Assembly (NCBI RefSeq): GCF_008087085.1 | Contig: NZ_VIYJ01000009.1 | Span: 248,001-312,000 of the forward strand | Source of the DNA: Nocardioides rubriscoriae | GTDB lineage: Bacteria > Actinomycetota > Actinomycetes > Propionibacteriales > Nocardioidaceae | Length of the DNA: 64,000 bases | Reading direction: 5' to 3' | Part shown: positions 52,732 to 63,480 of the stretch, in pieces | Layout of the letters: the number at the start of each line of letters is the position of its first letter | Position numbering within the stretch: position 1 is the first letter of the stretch | Notes under the pieces: generated by a model | Told to the model about the DNA's origin: nothing | Databases searched by the model: none | The model's input: only the letters and a program-made list of their open reading frames with translations | Program-made: the position numbers and the translations under genes

Positions 52732-53658
52732 ATGTCTGAGCCCGCACCCGGCGTGACGGTCTGCTACCGGCACGCCGGGCGCGAGGCCAACATCCGCTGC
52801 CAGCGCTGCGAACGCCCGATCTGCACCGACTGCATGCGCGACGCCGCGGTCGGCTTCCAGTGCCCGTCGTGCATCAAGGAGGGCGCGCGCTCCACGCGGC
52901 AGGCCGTCGCCCCCTACGGCGGCACCCGCTCGACCAACCCGGCGCTCACGTCGTACGTGCTGATCGGGATCAACGTCGCGCTGTGGCTCGCCGTGGTCGC
53001 CACGGGCTGGCACGCCAGCCGGCTGATCTCGCGCTTGGCGCTGCTGCCCACCGGCCTGTGCGAGTCGGTGGCCGACCCCCGGGCCTACTACCGCGTGGCC
53101 GGCGAGGCCCAGTGCGTCGGCACCGACGCCCGGTGGGTCGACGGCGTCGCCGACGGTGCGGTCTGGCAGCTGCTGACCAGCACGTTCATGCACGTCGAGC
53201 TGTGGCACATCGCCGGCAACATGCTCGCGCTGTACTTCCTCGGGCCGCAGGTCGAGGCGGTGCTCGGACGAGCACGCTTCCTGGCGGTCTACCTGCTGGC
53301 CGGTCTGGCCGGCTCGGCGACGGCCTACTGGCTGTCGGCCTCCGACGGCTACTCCCTGGGTGCCTCCGGCGCGATCTACGGCCTGTTCGGCGCCCTCGGG
53401 GTGCTCATCCTCAAGGTCGGCGGCGACCTGCGCAGCATCGGTGGCCTGCTCGCGGTCAATCTGGTCATCACCTTCGCCGTGCCCAACATCTCGTGGCAGG
53501 CCCACCTGGGCGGTCTGCTCGGCGGGGCGCTGGTGACCGCGATCATCGTCTACGCCCCACGCGGCTCGCGTCGCACCGTCATCCAGTGGTCGGCCCTGTC
53601 CGGGGTGCTGGCCCTGGTCGTGCTCGCCGTCGTGCTCCGGTCGGCGGTCCTCGCGTGA
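52732..53658 (+). CDS. Rhomboid family intramembrane serine protease with N-terminal zinc-finger
   Basis: 308 residues. The cytoplasmic N-terminus has a B-box-like cysteine cluster (CxxC pairs Cys23/26, Cys31/34, Cys44/47). The six-helix rhomboid core contains HVELWHIAGNM, the catalytic GASG (Ser212) and His258 in AHLGGLLGG. Cleaves substrates within the membrane. GAGGAG lies 10 nt before ATG 52732. Directly behind its stop starts a DnaA-box cluster. Confidence 0.93.
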   Translation: MSEPAPGVTVCYRHAGREANIRCQRCERPICTDCMRDAAVGFQCPSCIKEGARSTRQAVAPYGGTRSTNPALTSYVLIGINVALWLAVVATGWHASRLISRLALLPTGLCESVADPRAYYRVAGEAQCVGTDARWVDGVADGAVWQLLTSTFMHVELWHIAGNMLALYFLGPQVEAVLGRARFLAVYLLAGLAGSATAYWLSASDGYSLGASGAIYGLFGALGVLILKVGGDLRSIGGLLAVNLVITFAVPNISWQAHLGGLLGGALVTAIIVYAPRGSRRTVIQWSALSGVLALVVLAVVLRSAVLA

Positions 53659-53660
53659 CC

Positions 53661-53740
53661 TTGTCCACAGCTGTGGACAAGACCGTGGATAACTACACCG
53701 TTGTCATTCGTTCCACAGGTGTGGACAACCCTGTGGATAA
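53661..53740. other. Cluster of six DnaA boxes in a tandem 48-bp repeat (datA-like)
   Basis: Boxes at 53661-53669 (TTGTCCACA), 53672-53680 (TGTGGACAA), 53684-53692 (CGTGGATAA), 53709-53717 (CGTTCCACA), 53720-53728 (TGTGGACAA) and 53732-53740 (TGTGGATAA). The first three and last three have the same 11- and 12-bp spacing and are offset by 48 bp. An isolated GGTGGACAA follows at 53902-53910. The first box begins 3 bp after the rhomboid stop. Box quality exceeds that of the dnaA-dnaN gap. DnaA titration sites of this kind are known in Streptomyces and, as datA, in E. coli; function here is inferred. Confidence 0.82.
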
Positions 53741-53910
53741 CTAGGGCACCACGAGGCCCGGGCGGCAGGCCCGGACCCGTCGGCGCGCGGACGCGCGGGC
53801 ACGGAACCCCCCGTGGGGTACGGGCTCCGGACGTGCCGAGGCGCCCCTACGACCCGGCGCCGTGACGGCACGCGGGAGCAGCGGCGCCCTGTGGAGAGTG
53901 CGGTGGACAA

Positions 53911-53932
53911 CGACCGGCCGGTGGGCCGGTCG
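53911..53932. terminator. Terminator hairpin of crgA
   Basis: Perfect 9-bp arms CGACCGGCC and GGCCGGTCG with a GGTG loop, 6 bp downstream of the crgA stop on the minus strand. The DNA from 53741 to here holds only one weak DnaA box. Confidence 0.7.
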
Positions 53933-53937
53933 GCCCG

Positions 53938-54411
53938 TCACTCCCAGCGGGTGGCGAAGGTGAAGCCGACCGCCATGAAGGCGATGCCGACGACGAGGTT
54001 CTTCTGGCCCAGGTCGTTGAAGACCGGCACGCCGGAGGGGTCCTGCGAGATGGCGTAGAAGGTGCAGATCCAGGCCAGGCCGACCAGGAAGCAGCCGAGC
54101 ATGCCCACGATGACCCCGCGGCCGCGACCCAGCGGCGTCGAGCGGTGCGCCGACAGCATCAGGCCGACGAAGAACAGACCGAATCCGATGACGTAGTTCC
54201 AGCCGCCGAGGTCCTGCACGAACGACGGCCCGGTCATCAGCGGGTTGCCCTGGTCGTCGAAGCTGCCGTCGGGGGCGCGGACGCCGACGTAGTAGAACGC
54301 GATGTAGGCGATGCCGGCCACCATGAGCAGCAGGCAGATCGCGAAGCGCACGCTGAGGACCGGTCCCCGGTCGGGGTTGAAGGTCTGCTGCTTCGCCTTG
54401 AGCTTGGCCAC
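53938..54411 (-). CDS. crgA: CrgA-family cell division protein with internal duplication
   Basis: 157 residues, about twice the usual CrgA length, with four predicted membrane helices. The C-terminal half (VGMLGCFLVGLAWICTFYAI, DLGQKNLVVGIAFMAVGFTF ATRWE) has the normal CrgA pattern. The N-terminal half repeats it (ICLLLMVAGIAYIAFYYVGV, then DLGGWNYVIGFGLFFVGLM). CrgA recruits division and wall-synthesis proteins at the septum. The GTG start has AAAGGA 9 nt upstream. It diverges from the DUF881 gene with 47 bp between starts. Confidence 0.85.
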   Translation of the reverse strand: MAKLKAKQQTFNPDRGPVLSVRFAICLLLMVAGIAYIAFYYVGVRAPDGSFDDQGNPLMTGPSFVQDLGGWNYVIGFGLFFVGLMLSAHRSTPLGRGRGVIVGMLGCFLVGLAWICTFYAISQDPSGVPVFNDLGQKNLVVGIAFMAVGFTFATRWE

Positions 54412-54458
54412 GGGTTCGCAATCCTTTGGGTCGGTGAGTCGCGGGTTACCTTAGTGGG

Positions 54459-55268
54459 GTGTCCCCCGACCACCGAAACGCGCCCGGCCACGAGCGGTCC
54501 GACACGAGCACACCGGCCCGGTCCCGACGTCGCTGGCGACTCGGCACGCCGCTGGTGGTGCTGGTGTCCGGGGCGCTGTTCGCGGTGAGCGCCACCAACA
54601 GCGAGGGCACCGACCTGCGACCGGGGCGCTACACCGACCTGGCCAGCCTGACCGAGGCCGAGTCGCGGTCCTACCAGGACCTGCAGGCCGAGGCCGCCGA
54701 CCTCAAGACCGAGGTCGACCAGCTCACGCGCGCCGTCGACGACGACGACGTACGCCGTGCCGAGGCCCGGGCCGCCCGCCTCAAGGGCCGCGCCGGGCTC
54801 GAGGCGGTGCGGGGCGAGGGCGTGACGGTCGTGCTGTCCGACGCGAGCCAGGAGGCCCTGGAGGCCGCGCTCGCGGAGGCCGCCGACGACCCCGAGGCCG
54901 ACCTCGACCCGCTGGTGGTGCACCAGCAGGACATCCAGGCCGTGGTCAACGCGCTGTGGGCCGGCGGTGCGCGCGCGGTCACCGTCCAGGGCCAGCGCAT
55001 CGTGACCACCACCGGCATCAAGTGCACCGGCAGCGCTGTCCAGCTCGGCGGCGTGCCCTACCCGCAGCCCTACACGATCCAGGCCGTCGGCGACCCGGCC
55101 GCCCTGGTCACCGCCCTCGACGCCGACCCCTACGTCAGCGGGTTCCGCGCCGACGCCGAACGGCCCGACGTCGGCGTCGGCTTCGCCCTGACCCAGGAGC
55201 CCGTCGTCGACGCCCCCGCCTACGACGGGCTGCTCGACATCGACGTCGCGCGCCCCCAGCGGGGCTAG
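54459..55268 (+). CDS. DUF881 domain-containing membrane protein
   Basis: 269 residues. A basic cytoplasmic N-terminus and one membrane helix (about 28-46) are followed by a coiled-coil (SYQDLQAEAADLKTEVDQLT) and the DUF881 domain with GEGVTVVLSDAS, VHQQDIQAVVNALWAGGARAVTVQGQRI and a C-terminal IQAVGDPAALVTALDADPYV. Proteins of this family lie beside crgA and pknB in Actinobacteria (Rv0012-like). GTG 54459 lies only 5 nt after a TACCTT -10-like element, so it may be leaderless. No trpG or sortase gene follows, unlike in many relatives. Confidence 0.88.
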   Translation: MSPDHRNAPGHERSDTSTPARSRRRWRLGTPLVVLVSGALFAVSATNSEGTDLRPGRYTDLASLTEAESRSYQDLQAEAADLKTEVDQLTRAVDDDDVRRAEARAARLKGRAGLEAVRGEGVTVVLSDASQEALEAALAEAADDPEADLDPLVVHQQDIQAVVNALWAGGARAVTVQGQRIVTTTGIKCTGSAVQLGGVPYPQPYTIQAVGDPAALVTALDADPYVSGFRADAERPDVGVGFALTQEPVVDAPAYDGLLDIDVARPQRG

Positions 55269-55290
55269 GGAGAAACGCCCTGGGCCTGCC

Positions 55291-57104
55291 CTACGGCGCC
55301 ACGCCCCGACGCGGCGAGGGCAGCGTGGTCGGCACCGTCGTGGGCGGTACGTCGGTGGGTGGGGCCGAGGTCGTCGGCGCGTCGCTGGTCGGGGGCGCGG
55401 TGGGCTCGACGTAGACGGCCACGAAGATCGTCACGATGCTGCCCTCGGGCAGCACCTGCCCGGGCGGCTGCACCTGGTCGGTGACCTTGCCGCCCTCGGA
55501 CTTGACGTCGGTCTCGTCGCCCTCGCGGACGTCGACGGTGAAGCCGGCGTCCTGGATCTTGGCCGTGGCGACCTCCTGGGTGTCGCCGACCACGTCGGGC
55601 ACCTGCTCCATGCCGTCGGAGTAGAACAGGGTGATCGTGGTCCCCTTCTGGACCTGCGAGCCACCCGCCGGGTCCTGGCGCAGCACCTCGCGCGCCGGGA
55701 GGTCGCTCTCCTCGACCTGCTTGGTCACCGAGGTGAACCCGGCGGCCTTCAGCTCGGCGATCGCGTCCTTGACCGACTTGTTGGTCACGTCGGGCACGGT
55801 CACCTCGGCCTCGCCGATCGAGATGGTCAAGGTGACCTCGCTGCCCGGGTCGACGTAGTCGTCGCCCTGGGGGGCCTGGTCGATGACGTCGCCGCTGGGC
55901 ACGGTGTCGCTGTTGACCCGCAGCGGTGGCTCGCGCACGGCGAGACCGGCGTCGCCGATCGCGGTGCGGGCCTGCTGCTCGGTCATGCCGATCACGCTCG
56001 GCACCTGGGTGCGGTCGGGGGAGTCGGGGAACAGGGAGTCCTTGACCAGGAACCACCCCGCGACCAGCAGCGCGACCAGCAGCAGCCCCAGCACGACCCA
56101 CAGGCCGGTGCGCGGCGGGGAGTCGGCCACCGGCAGCAGGGCCGGCTCAGGACGGCGAGGCGCGGTGGGCAGCGCCACCGGGACCGGCGCGGCGCGGACG
56201 GGCTCGGGCACCGGCACGGGCACGACGGCCTGCACCGGGCGTCCGGCGAGGTAGGCCTCGATGTCGGCGCGCATCGCGGCGGCCGACTGGTAGCGGTCCT
56301 CCAGGCGCTTGGCCAGGGACTTCATCACGATGGCGTCGACGGCCGGCGGCAGGTCGGTGTCGTGGTCGGACGGCGGGTCGGCCTGCTCGCGCACGTGCTG
56401 GTAGGCGACGGCGACCGGGCTGTCGCCCACGAACGGCGGGCGCCCGGTCAGCAGCTCGTAGAGCAGGCAGCCGGCGGAGTAGACGTCGGAGCGCGAGTCG
56501 ACCTGCTCGCCGCGGGCCTGCTCGGGCGAGAGGTACTGCGCGGTGCCGACGACCGCCGCGGTCTGCGTCATCGAGTTGGCGGCGTCGCTCATCGCCCGGG
56601 CGATGCCGAAGTCCATCACCTTGACGTCGCCGCTGGGCGTGAGCATCACGTTGCCGGGCTTGATGTCGCGGTGGATGATGCCGGCGCGGTGGCTGTAGTC
56701 GAGGGCCGACAGCACGCCGCTGGTGATCTCGAGGGCACGCTCGGGCAGGATCTTGCGGCCCTCGCGCAGGATGTCGCGCAGGGTGCGTCCGGCGACGAAC
56801 TCCATCACGATGTAGGGCTGGGCGATGCCCGAGCCGTCGCCGGCCGGCTCCTCGCCGGTGTCGTAGACCGCGACGATCGACGGGTGGTTGAGCGACGCCG
56901 ACGACTGGGCCTCGCGGCGGAAGCGGGCCTGGAACGTCGCGTCGCTGGCCAGGTCGGTGCGCAGCCGCTTGACCGCGACGATGCGTCCCAGGCGCGAGTC
57001 GGTGCCCTTGCGGACCTCGGCCATGCCGCCGCGGCCGAGCAGCTCGCCCAGCTCGTAGCGGCCGCCGACCACGGTGGGGCCGCTCTGGTCGGACCGGTCG
57101 TCGT

Positions 57105-57108
<4 letters not shown>
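55291..57108 (-). CDS. pknB: Serine/threonine protein kinase PknB with three PASTA domains
   Basis: 605 residues. The kinase domain has GRGGMAEV, Lys47, catalytic HRDIKPGN (Asp148), DFG (166-168) and activation loop VGTAQYLSPEQA. A juxtamembrane proline-rich stretch, one membrane helix (about 335-355) and three extracellular PASTA repeats follow (starting QVPSVIG, VTVPDVTN and EQVPDVVG), one fewer than the four typical of Mycobacterium. A Pro/Thr tail ends the protein. It senses peptidoglycan fragments/lipid II and controls wall growth. GTG overlaps the pknA stop by 4 nt. Confidence 0.95.
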
Positions 57109-58670
<1,562 letters not shown>

Positions 58671-58719
58671 GGCGTGCTCCTCTCGCTCGGGTGGTGGACG
58701 GGGACGGGGGTCACCGCGG

Positions 58720-60180
58720 TCACTGCAGGATCGCCTCCATCACGGCCTTGGCGATCGGGCCGCCCAGGCGTCCGCCGGCGATCTCCTGGCCGGGCGCCTC
58801 CTCGATCATGACGGCGACCGCGACGTCGGCGTCGCTCGCGGGGGCGAACGAGATGAACCACCCGTACGGCGGCTCGCCGGCGACCCCGCGCTGGGCGGTG
58901 CCGGTCTTGCCGGCCACCTCGACGTCCTCGATCTGCGCGGGCTCCGCGGTGCCCTCGTCGACGGTCGAGACGAGCACGTCGGTGAGGGTGCGGGCGGTGT
59001 CCTCGGAGATGGCCCGCGAGAGCTCCTCGGGCTGGGTCTGCTCGGCGTCGAAGTCGGCCTGCTGCACCTCGTCGACGATGTAGGGCCGCATCACGACGCC
59101 CTTGTTGGCGATCGCCGCGGCGACCATCGCCATCTGCAGCGGCGTGGCCTGCACCTCGAACTGCCCGAACCCGGACTGGCCGACCTCGGGCGGGGTCAGC
59201 TCGGAGGGGAACACCGAGCGCACCTGGCCGTCGAGGTCGTCGAGGTAGTCGCTGTTGAAGCCGAACTTCTCGGCCTGGCGCAGCATCCCCTCGGACCCGA
59301 CCTCGATGGCGAGCTGGGCGAAGGTCGTGTTGCACGACTGCTCCATCGCCCGGCGCAGGGTGAGGCCCTCGGCGGGACAGGTGCGACCCTCGTTGTCGAC
59401 GAGCCCGGAGGCGCCGGAGGTCTGGGGCAGCTGGAAGGTGTCGCCCCCGGGCACGACGTCGTCGGGCCCGTCGTACTTGCCCGACTCGAGCGCGGCGGCG
59501 GCGGTGACGACCTTGAAGGTCGAGCCCGGGAACAGCCGCTTCTGGATGGCGCGGTTGAGCAGCGGCTCGCTCTTGTCCTTGAGCAGCCGCTGGTAGGTCT
59601 CGTCGCGGGCGGCGAAGTCGTGCGTCGCGAGGTTGTTGGGGTCGAAGGTCGGCAGCGACACCATCGCCAGGATCTTGCCGGTGGAGGGCTCGATCGCCAC
59701 CACGGAGCCCTCGACACCGTCGCCGAGCGCGGCGAGGCCGTCGTAGGCCGCCCGCTGGGCGTCGGGGTCGAGGGTCAGCTGCACGCTGCCGCCCTTGGGG
59801 GCGTTGTTGCTGAGCAGGTCGACGAGGTTGCCGATGAACAGGCGCGGGTCGTCGCCGGAGAGCACCTGGTTCTGCGAGGACTCGATGCCGGAGCTGGACC
59901 CGAAGGAGAAGTAGCCGGTGACCGGGGCGTAGAGGAACGGGCTCTTGTAGGAGCGCAGGAACTTGTACTCGTCGTCGACCGCGGTGCTCTCGGCGATCGG
60001 GGTGCGTCCGACGAGGATCGCACCGCGCTCGCTGGAGTAGGCGGCCTCCTTGACCCGGCGGTTCTCGGGCCGGTCGTCGAGGCTGCCGGCGGCCACGAAC
60101 TGGTAGTAGGTCGCGTTGATCATCAGCGCGAGGAACAGCAGCATGAAGAAGATCGAGACGGTACGGATCGGCTTGTTCAC
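58720..60180 (-). CDS. pbpA: Penicillin-binding protein 2-type transpeptidase PbpA
   Basis: 486 residues, class B PBP. One N-terminal membrane helix (about 6-24), a dimerisation region, and a transpeptidase domain with S220-T-F-K223, S282-C-N284 and K425-T-G. It works with the partner RodA to build septal or lateral peptidoglycan. GTG 60180 overlaps the rodA stop by GTGA and has AAGGTGG upstream. The frame is open further, but only in rodA antisense frame, and is not conserved. Confidence 0.95.
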   Translation of the reverse strand: MNKPIRTVSIFFMLLFLALMINATYYQFVAAGSLDDRPENRRVKEAAYSSERGAILVGRTPIAESTAVDDEYKFLRSYKSPFLYAPVTGYFSFGSSSGIESSQNQVLSGDDPRLFIGNLVDLLSNNAPKGGSVQLTLDPDAQRAAYDGLAALGDGVEGSVVAIEPSTGKILAMVSLPTFDPNNLATHDFAARDETYQRLLKDKSEPLLNRAIQKRLFPGSTFKVVTAAAALESGKYDGPDDVVPGGDTFQLPQTSGASGLVDNEGRTCPAEGLTLRRAMEQSCNTTFAQLAIEVGSEGMLRQAEKFGFNSDYLDDLDGQVRSVFPSELTPPEVGQSGFGQFEVQATPLQMAMVAAAIANKGVVMRPYIVDEVQQADFDAEQTQPEELSRAISEDTARTLTDVLVSTVDEGTAEPAQIEDVEVAGKTGTAQRGVAGEPPYGWFISFAPASDADVAVAVMIEEAPGQEIAGGRLGGPIAKAVMEAILQ

Positions 60181-61601
60181 GACCGGCCCACCTTGATGAC
60201 CTGGGTGGCCTCCTCGGCCTGCGCGGTCTCGTCGACGGGCTCGAGGCCGGGCACCGGACGCCGGGCCTGGTCGGAGATGCGCAGCAGCAGCGCGACGATC
60301 ACCCAGCTGGCCACCAGCGACGAGCCGCCGTAGGACAGGAACGAGGTGGTGAGGCCGGTCAACGGGATCAGCCGGGTGACGCCGCCGACGACGACGAAGA
60401 GCTGGAGCCCGAAGATCGACGCGAGGCCGGTCGCCATCAGCTTGCCGAAGCCGTCGCGGGAGATGAGCGCGGTGCGCAGGGCCCGCTCGACGACGATCCC
60501 GTAGAGCAGCAGCACGGCGATGATCCCGGTCAGGCCGAGCTCCTCGCCGATGCTGGCCATGATGAAGTCGGACTCGGCGTAGGGCACGCGGGTCGGGTCG
60601 CCGTCGCCGAAGCCGCGGCCGATGAGGCCGCCGTAGGCGAGGCCGAACAGGCCCTCGACGAGCTGGAAGCTGTCGGCGCCGTCGGGGTTGTTGTAGTACT
60701 CGAACGGGTGCAGCCAGGTGTCGACGCGCACCCGGACGTGGCCGAAGAGGTGGTAGCCCGCGACCGCGCCGGCACTGAAGAGCAGTGCTCCGACGACCAG
60801 CCAGCCGGGCCGCTCGGTGGCGACGTAGAGCATGAGCAGGAAGAGCCCGAAGAACAGCAGGCTCGAGCCGAGGTCCTTCTGGAAGACCAGGATGCCGAGG
60901 CTGACCAGCCACATCGCCACGATCGGGCCGAGGTCGCGCCCGCGCGGCAGGTCGACGAACAGGACCCGGCGTCCGGCCAGGGCCAGGGCGTCGCGGTGGA
61001 GAACCAGGTAGCCGGCGAAGGCCACGACGAGCAGCACCTTGGCCACCTCGCCGGGCTGGAAGCTGAACGGGCCGACGTTGATCCAGATGCGGGCGCCGTT
61101 GATGGTGCGCCCCACGACCGGGGCCATCGGCAGCAGCAGCAGCACGATGGCCAGCAGCCCGCAGGTGTAGGTGAAGCGGGCCAGCACCCGGTGGTCGCGC
61201 AGCAGAACCAGCGTGCCGGCGAAGAGCACCACCCCGAGGGTCATCCACGTCAGCTGCTGACGGGCGAAGTCGGTCTGCTCGGTCAGGTCGATGCGGTGGA
61301 TGACCGCCAGGCCCAGGCCGTTGAGAGCGGCCACGACGGGCAGCAGCACCGGGTCGGCGTACGGCGCGACCAGGCGGACGACGACGTGAGCGCCCACCAT
61401 CAGCGCGGCCAGCCAGCCGCCGTAGCCGATGATGTCGGGCGGCACCTTGCCCTGGACGCCCAGGCCGACTGCGGCGTAGCCGCCGACGCCGACGGCGAGC
61501 GCGAGGACGAGCAGGAACAGCTCGGCGCCACGGCGGCGCCGGTGCACGAAGCCCATCAGGACCGAGGAGCCGGCCTGGGGGGCGGGGGCGCCGGGTGACA
61601 T
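60177..61601 (-). CDS. rodA: FtsW/RodA/SpoVE family peptidoglycan glycosyltransferase
   Basis: 474-residue SEDS polymerase with about 12 membrane helices. Conserved segments: NGARIWINVGPFSFQPGEVAK, QKDLGSSLLFFG, YAESDFIMASIGEELGLTG and LIPLTGLTTSFLSYGGSSL. It pairs with PbpA downstream. ATG 61601 lies 8 bp after the pstP stop; a GTG 6 nt earlier is possible. Confidence 0.93.
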   Translation of the reverse strand: MSPGAPAPQAGSSVLMGFVHRRRRGAELFLLVLALAVGVGGYAAVGLGVQGKVPPDIIGYGGWLAALMVGAHVVVRLVAPYADPVLLPVVAALNGLGLAVIHRIDLTEQTDFARQQLTWMTLGVVLFAGTLVLLRDHRVLARFTYTCGLLAIVLLLLPMAPVVGRTINGARIWINVGPFSFQPGEVAKVLLVVAFAGYLVLHRDALALAGRRVLFVDLPRGRDLGPIVAMWLVSLGILVFQKDLGSSLLFFGLFLLMLYVATERPGWLVVGALLFSAGAVAGYHLFGHVRVRVDTWLHPFEYYNNPDGADSFQLVEGLFGLAYGGLIGRGFGDGDPTRVPYAESDFIMASIGEELGLTGIIAVLLLYGIVVERALRTALISRDGFGKLMATGLASIFGLQLFVVVGGVTRLIPLTGLTTSFLSYGGSSLVASWVIVALLLRISDQARRPVPGLEPVDETAQAEEATQVIKVGRS

Positions 61602-61609
61602 GACCACGC

Positions 61610-63007
61610 TCAGCCACCGGTCCCGGGATCGGCCGGCCTGCGCTTGGCGCTGAGCTCCTCGACGCGGTCGCGGGCCTCGGACAGGTCGTCGACGGGGATG
61701 CCGTCGCGGACCATGTCGCGGTCGAACTCCTCGAGGTCGTCGACGCGCAGGGTCGTCACGACGACCACCTCGGACAGGTCGAGGCCGGGCAGGGAGGCGT
61801 CGACGCCGCGGTGGATCACCACGACCCCGTCCTGCTCGCCGACGTAGTACTGGCGCTGCACCCACGACCAGGCCGCGGCGGCCCCGATCCACAGCAGCCC
61901 GACGACGATCACGGCGGCCATCAGGCTGCGCAGCCAGGCGTAGCGCGGGCGGGGCTGGGGGGCGTAGCGGGCCGTCTCGGGGTCGACGTGGACCAGTGGG
62001 TCGGTCGCGACGGCGTGGGGCAGGTCATCGGGGATCTCGGCCTCGATCGGCTCGAGCTCACCGGTGTCGCCGGAGCGGTGCCCGCGGAACAGCCCGCGGG
62101 GCAGCTTGCGCTTGAGCTCGGCGGCCGCGCCGACCAGCATCGGCTCGAGCTCGGCGTACGACGGGTCGGCGGCGGCCTCCTGCTCGGTGACGACGTCGGC
62201 CACGATGCAGGTGACGTTGTCGGAGCTGCCGGCCTCGAGGCTCGCGCGCACCAGCTCGACCGCGGCGAAGTCGGGGGTGCCCATCGACAGGATGTCGGCG
62301 AGCCGGCCGTCGTCGAGCACCCCGCAGGCGCCGTCGCTGCACAGGAACAGCCGGTCGCCGGCGACGAGCTCGAGCATGAACAGGTCGGGCTCGGCCTCGT
62401 GGATGCCGTCGAGGGCCTTGAGGATCAGGTTGCGGTGGGGGTGCACGCGCGCCTCGGCCTCGGTGATGCGGCCCTCGTCGATGAGGCTCTGGACGAAGGT
62501 GTGGTCGGTGGTGAGCTGGCTGATCTCGTTGTCGCGGAACAGGTAGGCGCGGCTGTCGCCGACGTGGCCGATGCCGACCCGGCGGCCGTCGAAGAGCGCG
62601 ACGGTCGCGGTGGTGCTGGTGCCGTTGATCGTGGGATCGGCGTCGACGAGCCGCCCGATCTGCTCGTGGGCGTCGTGCAGCGCGTGGGTCACCCGGTCGA
62701 GCAGGTCGGTCTGGCCGGGGCCGCTGACGTCGCCGGTGGTGGCCGGGTCGACGTCGAGGGCGCGCAGCTCGGAGACCGCCGTCGACGACGCGATGTCGCC
62801 GCGGGCGGCCCCGCCGACGCCGTCGCAGACCGTGAGCAGCCACGGCCCGGCGTAGCCGGAGTCCTGGTTGTCCTTGCGGACGCGCCCGACGTCGGAGATG
62901 GCGGAGTAGTGCAGCGCGAGCGGCTCACCGGCCGGGGCGGCCGCCCTGATCACCGTGTCGTCGACGGTGCCCACGACGGGGTCGGGCTGCTCCGGGGGCT
63001 GGGTCAC
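61610..63007 (-). CDS. pstP: PP2C-type Ser/Thr phosphatase PstP
   Basis: 465 residues. PP2C domain: YSAISDVGRVRKDNQDSGY, VCDGVGGAARGD, GHVGDSRAYLFRDNEI, FLCSDGACGVLDD and GSSDNVTCIVADV, with all metal-binding aspartates. A linker, one membrane helix (about 373-393, SLMAAVIVVGLLWIGAAAAW) and a small exterior domain follow. It removes phosphate from PknA/PknB and their substrates. The GTG start overlaps the fhaB stop by 4 nt. Confidence 0.95.
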   Translation of the reverse strand: MTQPPEQPDPVVGTVDDTVIRAAAPAGEPLALHYSAISDVGRVRKDNQDSGYAGPWLLTVCDGVGGAARGDIASSTAVSELRALDVDPATTGDVSGPGQTDLLDRVTHALHDAHEQIGRLVDADPTINGTSTTATVALFDGRRVGIGHVGDSRAYLFRDNEISQLTTDHTFVQSLIDEGRITEAEARVHPHRNLILKALDGIHEAEPDLFMLELVAGDRLFLCSDGACGVLDDGRLADILSMGTPDFAAVELVRASLEAGSSDNVTCIVADVVTEQEAAADPSYAELEPMLVGAAAELKRKLPRGLFRGHRSGDTGELEPIEAEIPDDLPHAVATDPLVHVDPETARYAPQPRPRYAWLRSLMAAVIVVGLLWIGAAAAWSWVQRQYYVGEQDGVVVIHRGVDASLPGLDLSEVVVVTTLRVDDLEEFDRDMVRDGIPVDDLSEARDRVEELSAKRRPADPGTGG

Positions 63008-63480
63008 TTCTGCAGCTCCAGGATCGTCTTGCCGATGCGCACCTGGGTGCCGAGGGTGATCGTGGTGGGCTGCGTGATGCGGACGCTGCCGATGTAGGTG
63101 CCGTTGGTGGAGCCGAGGTCCTCGACGAACCACTGGTCGCCCGAGGCGGCGATGCGGGCGTGGCGGGTGGAGACGTAGTCGTCGTCGAGGCGGATGGCGG
63201 CGTCGGTGCCGCGGCCGATGAGGATCGGCGCCCCGTCGAGTCCGGCGGTGGCACCGGCGTTGCTGCCCTGCGTGACCGTGACGCGCGTCGGGGAGCCCTT
63301 GCGCCTGGAGGTCTTCTGCTTGGCCGGCTTGGGTGCGCCCGGGGCGCGGGCGGTGCGCTGGGCCTCGGGGACCCGGGCGCCGAACATGTCGGAGCGGATC
63401 ACCGAGATGGCGGCCAGCACGAAGATCCACAGGATCGCGAGGTAGGCGATGCGGATCAGGAAGAACGTGAGCTCAGACAC
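63004..63480 (-). CDS. fhaB: FHA domain protein FhaB
   Basis: 158 residues. An N-terminal membrane helix (LTFFLIRIAYLAILWIFVLAAI), a basic linker, then an FHA domain (about 83-158) with ILIGRGTDAAIRLDDDYVSTRHARI and DLGSTNGTYIG, the phosphothreonine-binding residues. FhaB (FipA) links kinase signalling to the division/wall machinery. GTG 63480; overlaps fhaA by 8 nt and pstP by 4 nt. Confidence 0.94.
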   Translation of the reverse strand: MSELTFFLIRIAYLAILWIFVLAAISVIRSDMFGARVPEAQRTARAPGAPKPAKQKTSRRKGSPTRVTVTQGSNAGATAGLDGAPILIGRGTDAAIRLDDDYVSTRHARIAASGDQWFVEDLGSTNGTYIGSVRITQPTTITLGTQVRIGKTILELQK

